A stretch of 64,000 nucleotides of DNA from Garcia nutans (Eukaryota; Streptophyta; Magnoliopsida; Malpighiales; Euphorbiaceae). Shown in pieces: positions 1-11,762 of the stretch. Under the pieces are notes generated by a model. The model did no database searches. It was not told the origin of the DNA and was given only the letters and a program-made list of their open reading frames with translations. Position 1 is the first letter of the stretch. Every line of letters begins with the position of its first letter. The position numbers and the translations under genes were made by a program. The DNA lies in the NCBI GenBank assembly GCA_947685225.1, contig CANTUV010000062.1:14652501-14716500 (forward strand). Direction: 5' to 3'.

Positions 1-1614
1 TGAAAATTATAATTTTATTTATTAAATAGTAAAATTCTTAAAATATTTATTAATTTTAATACTTAAATATGCTTTATACTTTTTTTTCATATTTTTTAAA
101 ATCACGCGCCTTTAAAATTTCATTAATTGTATGTGCCAATTAAATGCTATTTTCTAGCTCTCAAAAGGTTCATCACCTAATCCACATTTCAATATTTAAT
201 ATATTTATATATTTATCACTTATTTTCATTTTTAATTATAATTATTTTGATAGGTAGATTTATAAAACAAATATCTCATCTAGACAAATAATAAAATATA
301 TCGAGAGAAAACTTTTTTCTCTTGATATTACCAAGAGAAATATAATTTTCTCTCAGTGTTACTAAGAGAAATACTCTTAGTTAATTTTTTTCTATTTTTT
401 TCTGAGTGAGATTTATAATTTTATTTATTAAATAGTAAAATTCTTAAAGTAGATATTTATTTGGATATTAAATTTGTAAAATTCTTAAAATAGATATTTA
501 TTTGGATATTTAAATTTACTTTTATAATTTTTTCTTCGTATTTTTTCTAATTACGCATCTTAAAAATTTTATTAATTTTTTATACTGGGAGAATGTTATT
601 TTCTAGCTCTGAGAATGTTCATCACATAACATGCGGCTCGATATTTGATATATTAATAGATTTGTTACTCATTTTCATTTTTAATAATAGTTATTTTGAT
701 CGGTGAATTTATAAAATAAAAATTTCATCCAAACAAGTAATAAGCAATTACCACGATAAGTCTATTTCTCTTAGTATTAATGAGAGAAAATATTTATCTT
801 TCAGTAATTTTTTTAAAAATTTTTTTGTCTAATTTTTTTAAAATTATGATTTTAATTTTTAAATGGTAAAATTTTTAAAGTAGGTATTTATTTGAATATT
901 TCAATTTATTTTTATAATTTATTTCATATTTTTCAAATTATGCACTTTTGAAATTCCATTAATTCTATATACTGGGAGAAAATGACGTTCTCTTGAAAAA
1001 TTTATAAAAAAAATCATAATTTATAAATTAAAAAATCAAGTTCCATAATATATTTTCAATTTGATAAAAATTTTGGATAGCGAGAATATTCCAATTTAAC
1101 TATAGATTTTAATTAATTCTTGACGAAAAATAAAAGAAAAAATGAAACTTTTATACTTACCCCCACTGAATATATTTAATAATTATTATTATTGATGCAT
1201 TTACTAAGCGAAAATATTTTTGTCGGTATTACCAATAGAGATATGGCTTGTCTCAGCAATTCTATAACATGTTTCAAGTAATTATTATTTTAAATTTATC
1301 GACCAAAAAATTTTCGTTGTTATTACTAAGAGAAATTATTTCGGTCGATAAATTTTTTGGTAAGTCATGGCACCATAAATTACCAACCCATGACTTTTTT
1401 GTTAGTAAATTTAGTTGGTGAATCCTTATGCCATTTATTGGCATCATGATTTACCAAACACAATTTTGCTCAGTAAAATTTTCTCTTGGTAATCGATCAG
1501 TATTTTTTCTAATTTATTTTTTCCATATTTTCTCTCAGTATTCATTCAGTAATTAGACACATAATTGATTCTCTCAGTAAACTTATGTTGCTAAATTGAT
1601 ACATTCTTGTAGTG
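1..1614. mobile_element. CACTA (En/Spm-like) DNA transposon, 3' terminal part
   Basis: The right edge reads TTCTTGTAGTG at 1604-1614, the reverse complement of the CACTACAAGAA terminus typical of plant CACTA elements. Inwards lie many short copies of a subterminal motif (variants of CTCTCAGTA and its complement ACCAAGAGAAA), as expected for subterminal transposase-binding repeats. No transposase coding is visible, so this is either a non-autonomous copy or only the subterminal zone; the other terminus lies left of the window. The three bases after the terminus (AGA, 1615-1617) would be one half of a 3-bp target duplication that cannot be checked here. The terminus is seen directly; assignment to CACTA rests on family knowledge. 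Confidence 0.72.
13..1000. repeat. Tandem repeat of about 405-430 bp inside the CACTA end
   Basis: The phrase AATAGTAAAATTCTTAAA begins at about 25 and 430, with a decayed version at about 862. Each is followed in the same order by a block around TTTCTAGCTCT, a block around TTCATCAC, then TTATTTTGAT and a run of CTCTCAGTA-type motifs. That gives about two and a half diverged head-to-tail units. It looks like segmental amplification of the subterminal region rather than coding sequence. Confidence 0.6.
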
Positions 1615-2101
1615 AGAGTTTTTAGGCACAATATTATTTAACTTATAGTGTTTTATATTGTGTAAATTTTTTGTGGCTAATATTGAGATTATATAACTAA
1701 TTGTGCACTTTAAATATTTTTGGTTAATTGAATTAATCGGCTACATTAGTTTATTGTGATTAAAAAAGTATACCTAGATAATTGCCTATAATTATAATAT
1801 TTATATATCATACCATAAAATAATATATTTACCATGAAAAATTAATTTATGTGAGTAAATAATTTAGGCAAATTAATAATATACAGTTACAAAAAAAATT
1901 TCATAAATAATATAAAGATTTAACTATAATTTTATTTATTATAACTCGAAATTTGTGGGTATGTGTAATATTTATTATAGTGATATTTTTAAACTTTAAA
2001 TTAATTACAAAATGTATTTGCTCTTTTTATAAATTTTTTATAGCCATAAATTATCTAATTTTAACTATAAGATATAAAAAAAATAATTATTGCTATATAT
2101 G
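1615..2101. other. AT-rich sequence without recognisable features
   Basis: Between the CACTA terminus and the Copia-1 LTR the sequence is strongly AT-rich with frequent stops on both strands. I see no motif, repeat or conserved domain. It may be old host sequence or a decayed element. Confidence 0.5.
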
Positions 2102-3556
2102 TGTTTGTCCACTTGACAATCAAGAAAAGGGTGAATTGGTTGATTTGGAGATTTAGGATAAATTAAAATTTTAAATAATGAACAAGAGGATAGGGTTAGA
2201 AGATTGAACATACAAGATTTATAGTCATTTGGATTATACCAATCCTACATCCACTCCTCAACAACAAGTTGAGTATTCCACTAAACTTGAGTTTTTACAA
2301 GTTAAACCCTAACTTGGTATTTTTACAAGATCACACTAAACTTGTAAATGGTATGTGTGTCTTCACAACCCAAATAAGTGTTTTCCCCTAGCTCACACTA
2401 AAACCAATCCTAATACATGGTGTTTAATTCTCACACTCAACTATCAATAGATAATAAATGTGAAAATTAATACAAGGCACAATTGATAAATAAAATTACA
2501 AGAGTTTGGTTAATAAACGCTCAAAAGTCTCTTAAAATGGTGGTTGGTGGTGTGTTTATAGCCGTCTTCATCAGAAATTCTCATTTGAGTTAAGTAGACA
2601 AAGATCAAGTTTTTCACCAACCAAATATCTTGTAATTAATGCTATCAGAGAAGATGCGTGGTCACCTGCCCTGCTGGTGTTGTCGCTCTTAATGCTTTTG
2701 TGGTCATTCGTGACTTTTGGGCTATCATAAATATTGCATTTATATGTACTAGCTAGTTTTAATGGCTAGTACATGTGGCTCTAATAGGTCAGTACAAATT
2801 CTAGCATGCCAGCTTTTATGAAATTCGTGTTTGCCCCTATGTTTGGTGCAGTCGTGCTTCAACTAATTTGAATTTTCTCTTTAAATGGTAATGCCACTTA
2901 TCAATATGTGATTGGTGGAGAGAAAAAACTGCCAAATATTAAAAAGTGCAATCACCCAATGTCTGATTAGTGGTCAGATAGGGGTTCTCATATCGAGCTT
3001 TAGGTCACACTTGAGATCGCAAATTCTACCGCCAACATTTTGATTTTTTGCCTTTAGAATGAGGTACGGTCATGCGTTCCATGTGGGCGATCATGCACTA
3101 ATGTTTAGCACCCATTCTTTTCATCATGACAATGATTGCATCCTCTACTATGATATTTCAGAATTCTCTATCTTTTGGTGTGGTCGCACCTTCTAAAGGA
3201 TGGTCGCGCACACCTGATTAGCTATCGTCCTTAAGGTCGAGCTTTTCACCACAAAATCTACTGTTTCTTTCTCTTTTTCTTGTTGTATGGTGCAGTCACC
3301 CAAGGCCTAAGGATGGTCATAAAAACTGTCATGTTCTGGCAAAAACTATGTCATGTTTTGGTAAAAACTAAGGCAAATGTTCTTACAACATAAACACTTA
3401 AAGCCAAGTTAAATGCCTTTCAATTTGAGTGCTAAAAATCAAAATAGAGAGTCTTTGTGTGGATCATTTGGCTAAAAATCTCCCTGTTTTTCTTTATTTT
3501 GGCAATTAAATTAAAGTGAAATATTAAAAAGTAATGAAATTGAAAAACTTGAAACA
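2102..3556 (-). repeat. Copia-1 3' LTR
   Basis: The left edge (TCCACTTGAC followed by a GGTGAATTGGTTGATTTGG block) matches the start of the right-hand LTR at 23629 (GGTAAATTGGTTGATTTGG). The right edge TTGAAACA at 3556 abuts the complement of a purine tract. The two copies share blocks such as GAGTTTTTACAAG and ACAAGAGTTTGG in the same order but differ at many positions and by indels, showing great age. The left edge could be 2102 or 2106. Confidence 0.75.
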
Positions 3557-3557
3557 A

Positions 3558-3565
3558 CTCCCCCT
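3558..3565 (-). other. Copia-1 polypurine tract
   Basis: The minus strand reads AGGGGGAG directly before the 3' LTR start. This is the usual position and composition of the plus-strand primer of LTR retrotransposons. Confidence 0.7.
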
Positions 3566-3963
3566 AAACTTATGCCTTATTTTGCTAAGTTGATACAAGT
3601 TTACATGTTTATAATATGCTTGCTAAGTTCAATTTGTCAATTTCATTTTATCCTTTAATTTCATTTTCATTCTCTCCCTTTCTCCCCCTTTATTCATGCA
3701 ATTCACTCTCTCCCCCTTTGACAAAGACAAAAAGAGAGAATGTGATTCAAATAAAGGATATAAGATAGAACATAGGCATGAACAAAAAGAAGGAAAATAA
3801 ATTTCATTAATAAATAAAAAAAATATATGATAAGTAATGTATGATCATTATAATGAAGTGTCCACCAAAAAGGAAGTTGATCATACAAAAAAATAAAAAG
3901 TAAAATAGCAAACAAAACAAACAAACAAAAAAAGAAAGACAGTAAGGAGGTTTGGTGAAATGG
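3566..3963 (-). other. Copia-1 3' noncoding region
   Basis: About 400 bp between the extra 3' ORF and the purine tract. It contains pyrimidine-rich stretches with several CTCCCCCTTT-like runs that resemble weak copies of the purine tract complement (3690-3720). No gene seen. Confidence 0.5.
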
Positions 3964-5384
3964 CTAGTCCGACTCATCATCATCTTTGGCTTCTTCTTCC
4001 ATAGGGGCCTTTCCTTTATCCTTAAGAGGTTGGGTGATCTCTTCTTCATCTCTAAAAGTGTCATCTTTAACTTCTATTGATTCTTTTATAAAAGAACTCT
4101 CCTTATATTCACTCACATCCCAATCATCTAACTCACATTGGGGCATGTCAAATTTGCCTTGCATGTCATACAAGTCATGGTCAACATGGGAGAGGAGGTC
4201 AATTCTTTTATTCAATTTCTTAAATCTCTTTGAAACATCCCTTTTGAAGTGTGATAGTTATTTTTGAAGAGGTTTGATGGCCTTGAGGATAAGGTTGGCG
4301 GAGGAACTTTTGCCTACGTGTGAAAAAGATGGTTTTTTAGGCATCTCAACAGCAAATTCCATTATTTCATTTGTTTCTTCACCTTGTACAATGGTATACC
4401 TAGGCCTTTTCTTCTCTCTCTCTCTCTCTCTCTCTCTATTTTCAACCTTGCTACCAAATTGGTATACATAAACTCTATCAATTTTTCTCAAATGCTCGGT
4501 ATGACCCAAGTAGTCTATGGTAATTGCATTAGAGGAGAGGTCAAAGAGGTTTCTCAAGGTGGCAAGGTTTAGGTCTTTAAGCACATTTTTATGCCTTTCT
4601 ATTTGAGTGATTTGTGAGGAGAGAAAGAAGGCTCCTAACTTCTTAATGGCATGGTGATAGAAGGTGTCTATCAAGAATTTGGTGGTGTTTATCTTTATGT
4701 CGTGGGTGATGGCATAAAGAAAAATGAGGTCTCTCATGGTAACTTTTTCATTACCAACAACTCTTTAGTGTATGGTATAGGTTATGATTCTATGGAGCAT
4801 CCAAAAAGTGAGGGATTTTATATGCCGAGCCTTTAGTTCCTTCATAAAGGAGGTTTTCACAGAAATTTCTTTCTAAAAGGTGGAAAGAGTTTGGTCAGAA
4901 AATGAGGAATCATTGTATGTAATGGCGTCCTCAATTGTAGATCCCCGAATGCTTGAAAAATCACTCTGTGTCATGGCAAAATATTGATCAAACAATTTAA
5001 ATCTTATCCTATATTGCCCTATATCAGAATTTTAGCTCTTTTTTATTTGAAGAGACATTAAAATCTCCCTACTAAGGTTAGGATAGCCAAACTCTTCAAG
5101 GTATACAAATTTTCTCCACCTTAGCACATCTTCATATCTATCTATTTTGTCTTTGATACCTAGGGCTATCAACATACCTTTAAAAGGACTCTTAGCCCTT
5201 TTCATCCTCTTCTTCTTGAGCATGGCATATCTTAAATTCTCCTTGTTTCATGGTGTGGTATACATATTTTCTCACGTCTCTTAGGTTGAGGAGGAGAGGG
5301 AGGTGCTTCCTCTCTTTCTCTAATGATTATGCCAGCGGGTTTCTTGCCTTTATCATTGGATGATATCTTCTTCTTTGGTGCCAT
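3964..5384 (-). pseudogene. Copia-1 extra 3' ORF (env-like position), broken
   Basis: The likely start is the ATG at 5384 (MAPKKKISS...), followed by a basic, proline-rich N-terminus, a region with ALGIKDKIDRYEDVLRW and EEFGYPNLSREI resembling plant-transposon-associated domains found in third ORFs, a middle section rich in Leu and His, then an acidic Lys/Glu/Asp-rich C-terminus ending at 3964. It is broken by a frameshift between about 5232 and 5223 and by in-frame stops near 5032, 4870 and 4258; after the frameshift the pieces share one frame. A CT microsatellite in the middle encodes Arg-Glu repeats. In SIRE elements an extra ORF in this place has been called env-like; no clear signal peptide or membrane segment is visible, so an envelope role is not supported here. 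Confidence 0.55.
4411..4438 (+). repeat. (CT)n microsatellite inside the extra ORF
   Basis: About 13 CT units. On the coding (minus) strand it reads GAGAGA and encodes alternating Arg and Glu. Confidence 0.9.
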
Positions 5385-6169
5385 TTCAACCAGAAAGAGT
5401 GTAAAGAGGTGTTTGAAAGAGTGCAAAGTAAGAAGAGAGAGTTTGAGAAAGGTTATGATGGATTTTGAAGGAGTATGTAGGTTTTATAGCTTTGGAGTTA
5501 TAAAAGAAGTGTGGTAACTAAAATTAGTGGGTATTTATAAAGGAAAAACCAAAAACTAATAGTTTATAATTGTTGGAGGCATAAAACTAGTAAAATTTAA
5601 TGTTTTAAAATGGTTATATTTTTTTTTCAAAGTTGTCGAGAGCGATCGTCCTTTGGCCTAGGTTGCACAGCGAGACTGCCTCTCATGATCGTAACCTTAT
5701 TAAGGGCACTCGCTACATGCCATACAACCTATAATGGTCAAGATGATTAAAATTCTCGCATTCGCTCAGCCAAGAGGTGCAATTGCTAGTAAGCCTATCG
5801 ATTCTGATTCACCAAATTAGACTTCTAATGACCGTAAGCAAGCCTGAAGTGACCGAACATGGCTAAAAATTTTGAAAAAAAAATAAAAGAATTGTTTTTT
5901 TTTAAAATAAGATTTTTTTACTTTGTTGGACAAAATGTGTAAGATCAAATGAATTTTAATGAAAAATTTGCTCATACAAGAACTAATTATCTTGTACATT
6001 GTCAAATTTATTCAACTTCACAAAAGAAATCACAATCACAAGCAATTGAACAATCAAGGGCATATAAACAATTCAATGTGTGATGTTTATGACAAACAAA
6101 TGCAAATTTTCAATTTAATGTGCTTCCATCAAGCGTTCCAATATTTTGTTTTATAAAATTCATTCTTTA
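5385..6169 (-). other. Copia-1 spacer between RNase H and extra ORF
   Basis: About 780 bp of noncoding sequence. The part at 5630-5860 is noticeably richer in CG dinucleotides than its surroundings; the rest is AT-rich. It would be the leader of the extra ORF if that was expressed from its own or a spliced transcript, but no promoter or splice signal can be claimed. Confidence 0.45.
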
Positions 6170-9100
6170 TTCATTTAATGGTTTTGTGAAAGTGTCCACA
6201 AGTTGGTTGAGATTCAACAAACTCCAAAACAACAATTTTGGTTATGAACATTATCTCTTAAAAAATTATGCCTTATGTCTATATTTTTAGCCTTGGAGTG
6301 TTAAATGAGATTGAGATTTTTGGATAGATTAATAGCACTAGTATTATCACATTTGATGGGAATGTAATCAAGAACTTTTCCATATCAAGTAATTATTACT
6401 TCATCTAAAGGACTTGTGTGCAGTAAAAGCATGTCGTAATATATTTGGCCTCCGCGGTAGATAGAGCAACCAAAACTTATTTTTTGATAAACCAAGAAAC
6501 TATACAATCAATAAGAAAGTGACATGCCTCGGTTGTACTCTTCCTATCTAGTAAGCTACAGACAAAATAGGCATCCAAATATCCATGAATGCTAAATGAA
6601 GTGTTCTTAGGATACCAAAGTCCTGAATGAAATGTATCACTTAAATTTTTAAAATCCTTTTAATGGCATTTAAATATGATTCCTTTGGACATGATTGACA
6701 TATAGCACATAAACAAATATTAAACATTATAGTGGGCCTAGATGTGGTAAGATAAAGGAGTGAGCCAATGATACCTCTATACTTCTTTTCATCAACTTTT
6801 TACTACATTCGCCCTTGTCCAACTTCAAGAATGTACTCATTAGAGTCTTGCTAGCCTTGCAACCATCCATCCTAAACTTCTTGAGAAGCTCCTTGGTATA
6901 CTTGGATTATTTGATGAAGATACCATCCTTGCATTACTTAATTTGTAACTTAAGCTCTCCTATCATGCTCATCTCAGATTTCTAGTCATACAATTAGCAA
7001 AATCTTGGCACAAGGCCTCATTAGTAGGACTAAAGATAATGTCATCAACATAAATTTACACAATTAAAATGTCGTGCAGTTTCTTTTTAACAAAAAGGGT
7101 TGTGTCCACCTTTCCTTTAGAAAATTTGTTTTCTAAAAGATAAGATCAAGTTTATCATACCAAGCTCTTGGTGCTTGTTTTAAACCATATAATGCTTTTG
7201 TTAATTTGAACACATGATTAGGAAGTCTATAGTCTTCAAAACTCGAAGGTTCTTCATCATAAATTTCCTCATTTATGAAACCATTTAGGAAAGCACTTTT
7301 GACATCCATTTGAAACAATTTAAAGTTCATGTGACAAGCAAATGCAGGTAGAATCCTAATAGCTTTTAATCTAGCTACAAGAGCAAATGACTCATCATAC
7401 TCAATGCTTTCCTCTTGGTTATAGCCTTTAGCAACCAATCAAGCTTTATTTCTAATAATGAGACCATTCTTGTCAAGCTTGTTTTTATAAACCCATATAC
7501 ATCCAATGATTAGATAATCATTGGGTATAGAACTAGCTCCCAAACTTTGTTTCTCTCAAATTGGTTGAGTCCATCTTGCATAGCAATCACTCAATACTCA
7601 TCACTAAAAGCCTCATCAATGGTACTTAGCTCAATTTGAGAAACAAAGGCTGCATTAGAATCCAAATATCTATATTGAGAGGACATATTTACTCCCTTAG
7701 AGGTATCTCCAATTATGAGTTCCTTAGGATGATCCTTGCGATATCGCCATTCCTTTGGAAGCTCTTAGATCTCCTCCACTTGAGGTTCCTCTTGATGCAC
7801 AACTTTGCCTTAAGAAGGTTCCTTATTATCTTTTATTTAATGCTCATTTACTTTAAGCTTTTCAAGCATACCTATAAGATCATCAAGAGTACTACCTTCC
7901 ACATGATCAAGTTTAGTTAATTCATCAAAAGTAACATGCATGGACTCTTCTACAACTAAATTTCTCCTATTAAAGACTTTATATGCCTTTTGCTAGTTGA
8001 GAAATAACCCATAAATATTTCCTCATCCAATTTGGATGAGAATTTTCTAAGGTTGTCCTTAGTGTTTAGTATGAAGTATTTGTATCCAAATACTCTTAGG
8101 TATGAGAGTCTAAGTTTTCTTCCATTCCATAGCTCATAAGATGTTTTGTTCATTAAAGGTCTTTTATAAACTCTATTTGTAACATAACCTGCGATATTGA
8201 CAGTTTTAACCCAAAAGTATGAAGGAAGTTCATACTCATTAAGCATGGTTCTTGCCATCTCAACTAATGTTTTATTCTTTCTCTCAACAATATTATTTTT
8301 TTATAGTGTCCTTGGAGCCGAAAAATTATGAGAAATTCCAAGTTCATTACAAAATTGTCAAAATCTTCATTTTTAAATTTTTCTACCATGATCACTTCTA
8401 ATAGATGTAATCATGTAGCCTTTTTCATTTTGAACCTTTCTAGTAAAAATTTTGATAAGGTTAAAAGCCTTATTTTCATGAGCCAAGAAATATACCCAAG
8501 TAAACCTAGAGTAGTTATCTACAAGGACAAATGCATATAGTTTTTCTCCTAGACTAGCAACTCTATTGGGTCTAAATAAATCTAAATGAATTAATTCAAG
8601 AAGTCTAGAGGTACTTACAACCTTTTTATATTTAAAAGAAATTTTGTGTTGCTTCCCAAGTTGGCATGATCCATATATCTTGTCGTTGTGGAATTTCATC
8701 TTGGGGAGCCCATCAACTAATTCTTTCTTTCTAAGGCATTGGAGTTGGTCCATACTTGCATGTCCCATTTTTCTATGCCAAAGCATTGCATCTATTGTTA
8801 TAGAGACTAAACAAGTAAAGGCATTGTTAGAATCAAGATGTAAGTCAATTTTGTAGGTGTTTCCAACTCTTCCTCTTTTGAATACAAATCTACCATCATA
8901 AGTTGTAACCTTGCATTCTTGAGAGTCAAAGTTGGCATTATGCCTTTTATCACATAATTGACTTACACTAAGCAAATTATGCTTTATGCTACCTACTAAC
9001 CAAACATTATCAATTAATTCCTTACCATTTACACCAATCAAACTAATGTCAATAATCTTACCTTTAGCATTGTTTACAAAGGTGACATTACTGCCTTTCT

Positions 9101-9203
9101 TTGAGGCAAAGGATGTGAAGAGCCTTGCATTTTTTGTTATATGCCTTAAACATCCACTATCTACAAGCCAAATGCTTTCCTTGGTTATAGATTTGAGCCA
9201 CAC
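6170..9203 (-). pseudogene. Copia-1 pol: protease, integrase, RT, RNase H (degenerate)
   Basis: Reading leftwards: an aspartic protease with WLVDSG (D at about 9161); a GAG-pre-integrase block with MLWHRKMGHAS and a later C-x-x-GKQHK; integrase core with LIHLDLF (first catalytic D) and IRSDHG (second D), then MARTMLNEYELPSYFW and the VFG block (7956-8258); RT with the ARLVAKGY-like start, VKSAFLNGFINEEIY and YGLKQAPRAWYDKL (7133-7438); and the RT centre YVDDI still readable at 7038-7052. RNase H continues to about 6170, ending in a block like the usual adjacent HFLRD and FTKPL motifs. Stops and frameshifts occur every few hundred bases (for example after 8373, 7956 and 7133), so no enzyme could be made. 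Confidence 0.85.
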
Positions 9204-10045
9204 CTAAAAGTTAAAAAGAATTTATTTCTTTTTAGGTACCCAAATGAACTTAGGTTCTAAGAGGTCAGTTCTTGAAGGATCCTCTAACATGAGATGAGCC
9301 TTCCATATAAAATAAAAAGCATTTAGATGTCCAAATTTCATGCAATAATGGCATTGAAATAAAGGTCTATATGAGCCTTAGAGGATGATGTTGACTTTGT
9401 TGACATGTATGTAAGTGTTGTAAATAAGTCATTTTGTGCATGATTGTACTTGTGTACATTCTTAGTGTACATGTATGCATGACTAGCTCTTGGAGGCTTA
9501 GCTTTAGATCTTTGTGAGCCTTGTGTGGTCCTTATGAAACCTTTAGGTTTTGTGGGTGCTTTAGTGTTCATCACTACCTTAACACTAGAAGTTTAAGCAT
9601 TGAAGCTTTGACAAATTTTGGCCCATTAGAGATGGATGGAGATGAGTTATCATAGCCTAAACCACTTTTAGGGCTAGGTAACCTTTTTACATAAATTTTA
9701 GTGTCCAAAGACTCCTTTCCTTTGTGAAATTTAGAAATATAATTTTTTAATTCTTTAATCTCTTTTCTGAAGAATACATTTTCCTTTGAAATTTTCTCTA
9801 AGCTAGAAGAAGCCTGATCATCCAAAGAGGCTTTTGACTTCTTTTTGGAAGTTTTCAATTCGATGGTAGCATTTTTAAGTTCAATAAAATCTTTTTCCAA
9901 TTTAGAACATTTGTCTTTATAAAATTTCATTCTGGAAAAATATTTTTACACCTTTTGGCTCATTTGTACTAGAAGTTCATCATCATCACCCTCTACCTCA
10001 TCAACATCATTTTCAAGACAATCATTAGAAGGTAAGGATAGAATA
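9204..10045 (-). pseudogene. Copia-1 gag C-terminal part
   Basis: Downstream half of the gag gene, separated from its start by the Athila-1 insertion. The segment at 9574-9930 encodes a Lys/Glu-rich, Leu-spaced coiled-coil stretch (KCSKLEKDFIELKNATIEL), preceded by an acidic run (near 10000) and followed by a Lys/Ser-rich tail. This arrangement is typical of SIRE-type gag proteins. The frame is broken between the two halves. Confidence 0.7.
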
Positions 10046-10050
10046 GTTAC
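10046..10050. other. Target site duplication GTTAC, left copy
   Basis: GTTAC directly precedes the TG of the Athila-1 left LTR and is repeated exactly after its right LTR at 22427-22431. Removing the element and one copy rejoins the Copia-1 gag sequence. Confidence 0.95.
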
Positions 10051-11000
10051 TGTTGCGCTCAAATTAACTCTACCACAAAGCATCACTCGCAAGTATACGA
10101 TGTAGCTGTAGCAAAGGTGATCGCCCCAAGGTCGTCTCTCAAGGAAGCCAAAGTGGCTAATTGATTATAAGATTAAAAGTAACAAGTAATGAATAAATTT
10201 AAATTGCTAACTAATGAAAAAGTTTAATTGAAGTTTAAAACAATAAAAGTAAACAAGAGCTTATGTTTTGATTCACTTGATAAAAGGGTCTAGGGTTTGC
10301 ACTTCTCTACTATTGATATGTATAAAGGTTATTCCTCTTAACTAATTTAATTTCAAAGATTAAATCTCAAACAACTTAATTAATTGAGTCAAGGAAATAA
10401 GCTCTCACATTCAAACCTCTTACAACTAATCTTGTTATAATTGAAACAATCTTTTTAATAGGTTATATCTCTAATTCACCTAAGTCCCTAATTAAATTGT
10501 TCCAGTATTAGACTTCATCTCTCAATCCATCATCTAATACCTAAAACACACAATTGGTGGCCAATCAATTATATGTTAACAATATTTCATTCAATCAAGG
10601 CTAAAGAAATTATTAGCTAAGAGAATAACCAATTCATACAATCATAGCAGATCCATACAAACCCTAGACTAGATCAAATTAGTTCATAATGCACTCAAAC
10701 ATATTCATCTCATTAATGTTCAAAGAAAACAAATTAGGCATGATAATATCCATTCAATGAAAATAAAGAGAATAAGTTCGAGAACAAAACCAAGTTACAA
10801 CTCCTTGAAGTTTCTAAAGAATCTCTTGTTCAATCTTGCAAGAAGGATGTCTCGTTGGCTAGAACAAATCTAATCTAAGCTAGATTAATCAAAGTGAAAT
10901 CAAAATCAAAGAAAACAAATGTTAAAACCCTAACTTTGCTCTCTGATGGCTCAAACAACTCTCCAAATTGTCAACAGCCCAAACCCTAAGTTCTTCTTTT

Positions 11001-11009
11001 CCTTTTATA
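11001..11009 (-). promoter_or_regulatory. TATA box of the Athila-1 3' LTR
   Basis: The minus strand reads TATAAAAGG. It lies 42 bp downstream (minus sense) of the hairpin array, as in the other three LTRs of this family here. The expected transcription start is about 30 bp further left. Inferred from sequence only. Confidence 0.7.
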
Positions 11010-11051
11010 TGAATCGTCCGCTTTAAAACTCGCCGCGTGTTTGGTTCATGA

Positions 11052-11470
11052 GGGACACGGCCAAGTCAGATGTGACTTGGCCATGTGAGTGGTTTTTGGA
11101 GGGACACGGCCAGTGACTTGGCTGTGTCCCTTGCATGTGTCACCTACTGCTTCAGAATTCCTTCTTTTCTTCTTTGGTTGAGTGACACGGCCAGATGGAG
11201 CTTGACTTGGCCGTGTTGCACCATGTTGGAGGGACACGGCCACAAGACTTGGCCGTGTCCCTTGCCTGTGTCTTCCACTGTGAAATTTGAATCTTCTTTT
11301 CCTTTGAAACTTGGTGAGACACGGCCAAGTGAAGGTGACTTGGCCGTGTGGGTCTTCTTTGGAGGGACACGGCCACAAGACTTGGCCGTGTCCCTTGCTT
11401 GTGTCTGCTACTGGGACTTGCTCTTCTTTTTAACTTGGTATGGGACACGGCCAGTGACTTGGCCGTGTCC
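11052..11470. repeat. U3 array of seven GACACGGCC hairpins (Athila-1 3' LTR)
   Basis: Seven inverted repeats built from GGGACACGGCCAAGTCA and its complement start at about 11052, 11101, 11183, 11231, 11316, 11364 and 11442. Intervals alternate between 48-49 and 78-85 bp, making a dimer of about 130 bp. Loops are 1-15 bases. The spacers share CTTGCCTGTGTC and CTTCTTTT blocks. Most differences between arms are CG to TG or CA changes. The array also leaves long stretches free of stops on both strands, which produce false ORFs. Confidence 0.92.
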
Positions 11471-11762
11471 TCTGCCTGTGTCAGCCACTGCCCCTTTCTC
11501 CTTCAATTTGTTTCCTTGCCTGTTTTAACCTAACACAAAACTCAAAACAAACTTTAAACAAGAAATAAATAGACAATAACCAACAAAACATAAACACAAT
11601 ACTAAAAACTAAATCAAAAACGACATAAACACTGAAAGAACTAACACTACCAAAATTAATGAAAACACTAAACAAGCCAATTAAAACTAACAAAATACCT
11701 AAAGAAAACAATAATTATCATACTAAACAAGACACAAATCTATAACAAAAACTAATAAAACA

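Larger units (their letters stand above)
10051..11762 (-). repeat. Athila-1 3' LTR
   Basis: Starts TGTTGCGCTC and ends AATAAAACA on the plus strand. It is almost identical to 20749-22426 except for scattered substitutions and 34 extra bases near 10262 (CTTATGTTTTGATTCAC...) missing from the other copy. It carries the hairpin array (11052-11470) and a TATA box (11001-11009). Confidence 0.95.

Noticed and set aside
1953..2156. 67-codon open frame crossing the Copia-1 LTR edge, and other short frames at 26636-26833, 29617-29820, 30446-30631, 36169-36408 and 57021-57245
   Set aside because: AT-rich chance frames without domains; some cross element boundaries.
11052..11470. CRISPR array
   Set aside because: Repeats with spacers are present, but they are inverted repeats inside plant LTRs, with related spacers and no cas genes.
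11046..11533. Overlapping open frames of 60-147 codons on both strands across the hairpin arrays (also 14710-15138, 21710-22197, 38796-39308, 45665-46174 and 51836-52328), with repeats like TWPCP or GTRPS
   Set aside because: They arise because the inverted repeat motif happens to lack stops in several frames on both strands. The same residues recur on opposite strands, and there is no domain.
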